Assembly: GCF_019399895.1 (NCBI RefSeq)
Contig: NW_027228789.1
Coordinates: 2,501 to 66,500, forward strand
Length of the DNA: 64,000 nt
Reading direction: 5' to 3'
Source of the DNA: Cardiocondyla obscurior
Lineage: Eukaryota > Arthropoda > Insecta > Hymenoptera > Formicidae
In this document: piece after piece, positions 60,118-64,000 of the stretch
Layout of the letters: the number at the start of each line of letters is the position of its first letter
Numbering within the stretch: position 1 is the first letter of the stretch
Position numbers and translations under genes: made by a program
The notes under the pieces: model-generated
What the model saw: only the letters and a program-made list of their open reading frames with translations
Told to the model about the DNA's origin: nothing
The model's database searches: none

Positions 60118-60340
60118 AAAAAAACGCCAAGTATAAGTGCACGAGAAAAGCTTTCTTAAAAAAGTTTTTAAGCAAAACCAAGACTCCCCCCAAAAAGATT
60201 TTAACTACAAAATGAATGATATCCCCCCAAAAAACTGACCTTTTCTAAAAAAAAGGTTCAAAAAAAGCGCCAAGTACAGGCGAGCGAAAAATGCGTCCTC
60301 GAAAAAGTTTTTAAGCAAAACCAAAACTCCCCCAGAAAAA
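60118..60340. repeat. Two tandem ~131 bp units
   Basis: CGCCAAGTATAAG... and CGCCAAGTACAGG..., each leading to AAGTTTTTAAGCAAAACC and a CCCCC-rich stretch, at about 60122 and 60259. The second unit is also the outer end of the left arm of the large inverted repeat. Confidence 0.5.
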
Positions 60341-61250
60341 GACTCCCTTAAAATTATACTCCCCAAAAATAGACCATAAAATGTATACTTTAATAACAAA
60401 TACTCTTCATAAAATTAATGAGATCAAATAAATGCGCCAAGAACCTGAAGAAAATAGAAATTATATTTAAACAAAATCAAGATTTCCCCCCCAAAAAAGA
60501 CTCCCCTAAAATAAAACATAAAATGTGTACTTTATTAATAAATACTCTTTATAAAACTAATGAAATAATGTAAAAAAAAAAAACTTGGCGCTGCGAAACC
60601 AAATCTTTAAAATCGAAAAAAAAACAAAAAAAATTAAAATTACAATAAAATATAAAAAAAATAAATTAAAAATATTGAATAAAAAAAAATAAAAGAAAAA
60701 ATAAGAAACGAAACATAATTCTAAGAAGACAAAACAAAAATGCTTATGACTTAAAAAATATGTATATTATAACAAAAATATTGAAAATGGGCAATGCAAC
60801 AAATTTTTTGCCGTTCCACTTTTACAGATTGCGGACTGTTGGATGTATTTTAAAAATACTCTTTAATATACACCCAGTGTGGTTACAAAAATCTGATGCA
60901 TAGCACATCGTAAAAAGTAAAATTATAATTTGAGATTTTAAAGATTTGGTTTTGCAGCGCCAAGTTTTTTTTTTCTTTACATTATCTCATTAGTTTTATA
61001 AAGAATATTTATTATTAAAGTACACATTTTATGTTTTATTTTGGGGGAGTCTTTTGGGGGGAATCTAGATTTTGTTTAAATATAATTTCTATTTTTTCAG
61101 GTTCTTGGCGCATTTATTTGATCTCATTAATTTTATGAAGAGTATTTGTTATTAAAGTACACATTTTATGGTCTATTTATGGAGAGTATAATTTTAAGAG
61201 AGTTTTTTTTGGGGGGAGTCTTGGTTTTGCTTAAAAACTTTTTCGAGGAT
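60297..61250. repeat. Large inverted repeat, ~318 bp arms
   Basis: Left arm 60297-60614 and right arm 60934-61250 are reverse complements with small indels: GGCGCTGCGAAACCAAATCT near the inner left end and AGATTTGGTTTTGCAGCGCC on the right; AGTTTTTAAGCAAAACC and GGTTTTGCTTAAAAACT at the outer ends. Both contain G- or C-runs (GGGGGGAGTC) and GCGCCAAG/CTTGGCGC. The 60615-60933 loop is mainly low-complexity A/T. It could be a terminal inverted repeat of a Polinton-like element or a hairpin rearrangement. Confidence 0.75.
60615..60933. other. A/T low-complexity loop of the inverted repeat
   Basis: About 320 bp. The first 150 bp are almost only A with scattered T, C and G; the rest is ordinary AT-rich sequence. 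Nothing else recognised. Confidence 0.5.
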
Positions 61251-62567
61251 AGTATACACTTCATACAACTTGGATCTTATACATGTTTGCTGACGAGTCA
61301 TTTCTATTTCCTCATTCAAGCATTATGTGTAATCATCAAACGTTATCTTTTTAGCAACGACATTACTTTTAACACTTTTAATTTTTTTGGTATCTTTTTT
61401 ACCCTCGACTCGCAAAGCATACATTTTTGCTCTAAGTTCAACGAATTCAGTCATAATTGCTCTATTGTTTTCATCTTTCATTAAACCCAATACTTTTTTA
61501 TTAACAAATGGAAGACCATATGCATTATCAATCGCATAATCGCTTGTATCGAATTTGTTAATGTCATGTTTTATAATTTCGTAAACGTCATCACATTCAA
61601 TATGATATATGAGACTATCTGTATCGATATACATAATTTTACATTTATTATGATATAGAGGTTGCATATACTCATGGTGAAATTCATACAAACATATCTT
61701 AGATGTGTCTAGAATACACATACCAACATAAATTGGTTTGTTAAATTTTACCTCAAGTTTATGCATTTCAATAGCCACAAGATTTTCAGCAAAGATACTA
61801 CGGCTATAAAAATTTGGTTTCGCAATCAACGCCTCAGCGCCAAATCTTTCTTCCCAATGTGTTACAAGTCTCACATCGACGTGATTACGCACATTCTCCA
61901 TAGTTTTGCCAAATACAGCATTGTTCATCAATTTGTATAAATTTTTTTCAAAATTATTTTTAGCGAGCGTTCTAAATTTTGTATTAAGTTCTATATAAAC
62001 GCGAAGCCATGGAGATTACTTGAATTGTAATACGCGATGTATTTTTGTTACGTGAAGACCATGACGAATACATTGTTGCAAATTGCGATAATGAATGATG
62101 TAGCGTTTCTTATCACATAAAGTTGCAAGCAGTTTGTCCTGCCGCTTACCTGGCGGTTTATCACGCGTAGGACAGAACGGCAGGTCAACATGCTCGTCAT
62201 GGATTTTTGCGGATACTCCAAATCAATCTCAAGAATGTAACCATCAGGTGAATCTAGTGGTACATTTATCACATCAAAATTAGAAGCATTGTCAACCCAT
62301 TGAAAATCCGCGTATGGCAGCGGTTAACACATCGCCCATTCATATAAATTATTCACATCAAAATACATCAAATATGTTGATGGTTTCAATGAATCGTATA
62401 ACTGCATGTACTTATTGTTGGCATGAGCATATCTACCAGAGCATTGGCTTAATCCCCCTCTTATTCCACGTTCAATAAACATAACCATGTCGATGTGGGT
62501 AAGAAGTTTAAATTTAATATTCGTATGTTTTAACATCGCGTCCCATGTAAAACCAGGTAAAGTGTAA
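61249..62567 (-). pseudogene. Protein-primed family B DNA polymerase, 3' part (broken)
   Basis: The C-terminal polymerase half of a DNA_pol_B_2-type enzyme as found in Polinton/Maverick elements and relatives; such enzymes copy linear DNA from a protein primer. Seen in order: YFDVNNLYEWAMC (motif A region), MNNAVFGKTMENVR (motif B), YIDTDSLIY (motif C) and ELRAKMYAL (KxY region). It is inactive: stops at 62324-62326, 62016-62018 and 61323-61325, a frame change near 62201-62209, and loss of its last residues where the inverted repeat begins at 61250. The 62567 edge is the solo LTR insertion. The longest intact piece is 61323-61931, 202 codons. Confidence 0.85.
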
Positions 62568-63119
62568 TGTTGTAACCCGAACCCCGTTACAACACGTAGC
62601 ATGACGTAAAGCATTTCGGCATAAGATCTCGTAATAAAATAACATCGGAGGATGCGATATCAGCAAGTCGCCTTAAGCAATTAAATAAAAATAAATAAAA
62701 AAGAGAAACAATTGCGAGAACTTATTGCCGAAATCGCTAAGGTTGCATTCGCCGAACAACCGAAGTTCGGCATTGCAACCCGATGACGCCAAGGCCCAGC
62801 GTCACTATTAAATAACCGCGGACCGTCACGGGCGGGCAGTCACGTCTGAGCCAAAGAGGAAGAGTCCGTGTAGTAAAACGATACCGTGTAGTAATTCAAG
62901 TTCGGTTGCGTGCCGTGAAAGAGGAGACCTCGCGGAGCCGAGATTGCGTGATAACGCCGGAACGCGCACCGAAGCAAACAAGGGAAAATTAAGAGAAGCG
63001 GAAGAACTTGTAACACCGAACTAATTAAAAACACAGTATTTATTTGTCTATCTTAAATTTATCGCTCTTTCTCCACGGATCCCGAAGGACGGACCCCGTG
63101 CACCGGCTGCGGTGCAACA
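62568..63119. mobile_element. Solo LTR, copy 2, inserted in the polymerase gene
   Basis: A 552 bp unit starting TGTTGTAACCCGAACCCCGT and ending CTGCGGTGCAACA, flanked by GTAA at 62564-62567 and 63120-63123. The polymerase coding sequence on the two sides is in the same frame if the insert and one GTAA are discounted, so the boundaries are exact. It differs from copy 1 by a few indels, including AGCCAAAGAGGA near 62850. A 4 bp duplication and TG...CA ends suggest a Ty3/Gypsy or BEL/Pao LTR; no internal region is in the window. The 64-codon minus frame inside is spurious. Confidence 0.85.
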
Positions 63120-63945
63120 GTAATAATACGCTGGATCAAGTTTGTAACTCGTTATACAGCTGTCTCTAAAATTTTCAAATATGTCAGCCAACAACAAGAC
63201 ATCGGTTTTTAAATATAAATCGCTGTACTCCCCAAGCGTTTGAATTGAAAATTGTTGCCAGATATCTACATCGTGTGCGTAATCACTTTCGGATACTATG
63301 TCATTTGTCAATGAACTGTAAAACGATTCGCATGGTGGTAAATATGTGTCTTCTAACTTTTCAATAGAATCGATATATTTATATGGAAAGACACCTTTAT
63401 ACGTTAATAAATCAAAATTTTTATTACTTAAATTAGAAAATTCATATCGTGACACTCGCAGTTTATCCTTATTTAAAAAAGATGCTAATTTCTCAAGACG
63501 TATTTAAAAATTTAAATAAATCAATAAATCATAATTTTATACAGTCATTTCTCTCGTCAGTAGTACTTTTCACATTTTTTGTAAACGATATATACTTTTT
63601 TTTTGTAATGGGAAGCAGCTCTACTGATCCCTCATAGGCAGTAGATATTTCTTTGATGATAAAATGCGCATCATAACCTGATAAATTGTGAAAAACTATA
63701 GGAATACAATTTAAATCCATATAATTTATATCACAGTTTGAATGTGCGGGTCCTCTGTATCGTCCAAGTTAAATGACAATGATCACGCACTCGCGTATCA
63801 TCAGCTGCAAACGGTTTTTCACACACAGGACAATGCGTAGCTCTTTTAAATTCTTCCCAATCATTTTGCGTAAAAGCTACCATGGGTACATTGCTAGATA
63901 AAATTGTCTTTACGCTGTGAGCTAAATTTTTAAGTTTTTTGATAA
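63120..63945 (-). pseudogene. Protein-primed family B DNA polymerase, 5' part (broken)
   Basis: N-terminal side of the same gene. A zinc-binding region with CPVCEKPF and RDHCH comes first (63945 to about 63768), then exonuclease-type motifs FHNLSGYDAHFIIKEI and YLKTDVLLLADIFENFR. Lesions: a one-base frame change near 63764-63768, a TGA at 63529-63531, a second TGA with a frame change at 63493-63495, and the LTR at 63119. An in-frame stop also lies upstream of 63945. An earlier N-terminal part may continue beyond the window. The order of Cys/His cluster, exonuclease and polymerase fits Polinton-like or related polymerases; the exact lineage is not settled. Confidence 0.8.
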
Positions 63946-64000
63946 ATTATGAAACACAACTATTATTACGACGAAATCAATACATTGATAACGTGTCATC

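Noticed and set aside
61146..61484. 112-codon plus-strand frame and the similar minus frame at 60205-60399
   Set aside because: They are the two arms of the inverted repeat read in sense (sharing YTFYGLF), and the former runs antisense through the polymerase 3' end; no protein family fits.
62840..63034. 64-codon minus-strand frame in the second LTR, and the tail of the frame 63048-63455
   Set aside because: Both read into the solo LTR; the equivalent positions in LTR copy 1 do not keep the frame, and the polymerase homology ends at the insertion point.
1..64000. tRNA, rRNA or other structural RNA genes
   Set aside because: I looked for tRNA-like cloverleaf landmarks and rRNA-like conserved stretches and saw none; the palindromes at 9865-10956 do not have tRNA box A/B sequence.

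Overview
The window reads as a chromosome end of an insect-like eukaryote. It opens directly in a pentamer array, (CCTGG)n, that grades into (CCTAA)n, the C-rich strand of the arthropod telomere repeat TTAGG, oriented as expected for a left-hand telomere. Everything inward is AT-rich repeat and mobile-element debris: no intact host gene, rRNA or tRNA was recognised. TTAGG telomeres, Ty3/Gypsy and protein-primed DNA polymerase elements fit an insect; a hymenopteran such as an ant is a guess, not something the sequence proves.

Layout. 1-7928: (CCTGG)n, probably a sequencing mis-call of telomere. 7914-8247: mixed, then pure CCTAA. 8333-9548: six copies of a ~200 bp repeat. 9550-9782: two monomers of the big satellite in inverted orientation. 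9783-10956: a cluster of palindromes inside a foldback structure. 10957-24574: five copies (A, B forward; E, C, D reverse) of an element with TGTTACG...CGTAACA ends and a 4 bp target duplication in one copy. They carry decayed copies of a small basic ORF1 and a cysteine-rich ORF2 that I do not recognise. Between them lie unassigned sequence and a decayed Ty3/Gypsy integrase. 24921-25470: a foldback MITE. About 25680-58196: a ~32.5 kb tandem satellite of 112-118 bp monomers (roughly 275-280 copies by length). 58197-58733: a solo LTR closing the array. 58734-61250: a USP-like fragment, dispersed modules and a large inverted repeat. 61249-63945: a broken protein-primed family B DNA polymerase gene on the minus strand, split by a second copy of the same LTR with a 4 bp target duplication.

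Biology. The region works as a chromosome end and a mobile-element graveyard rather than as a gene set. The two signals most worth following are the TGTTACG family with its conserved cysteine-pair protein, and the satellite, whose core monomers each hold a perfect TGACGTCA and up to two CACGTG palindromes, while the monomers at the outer edges of the array lack them. The long open frames in the pentamer and satellite arrays are by-products of repeat periodicity and are not annotated as genes.
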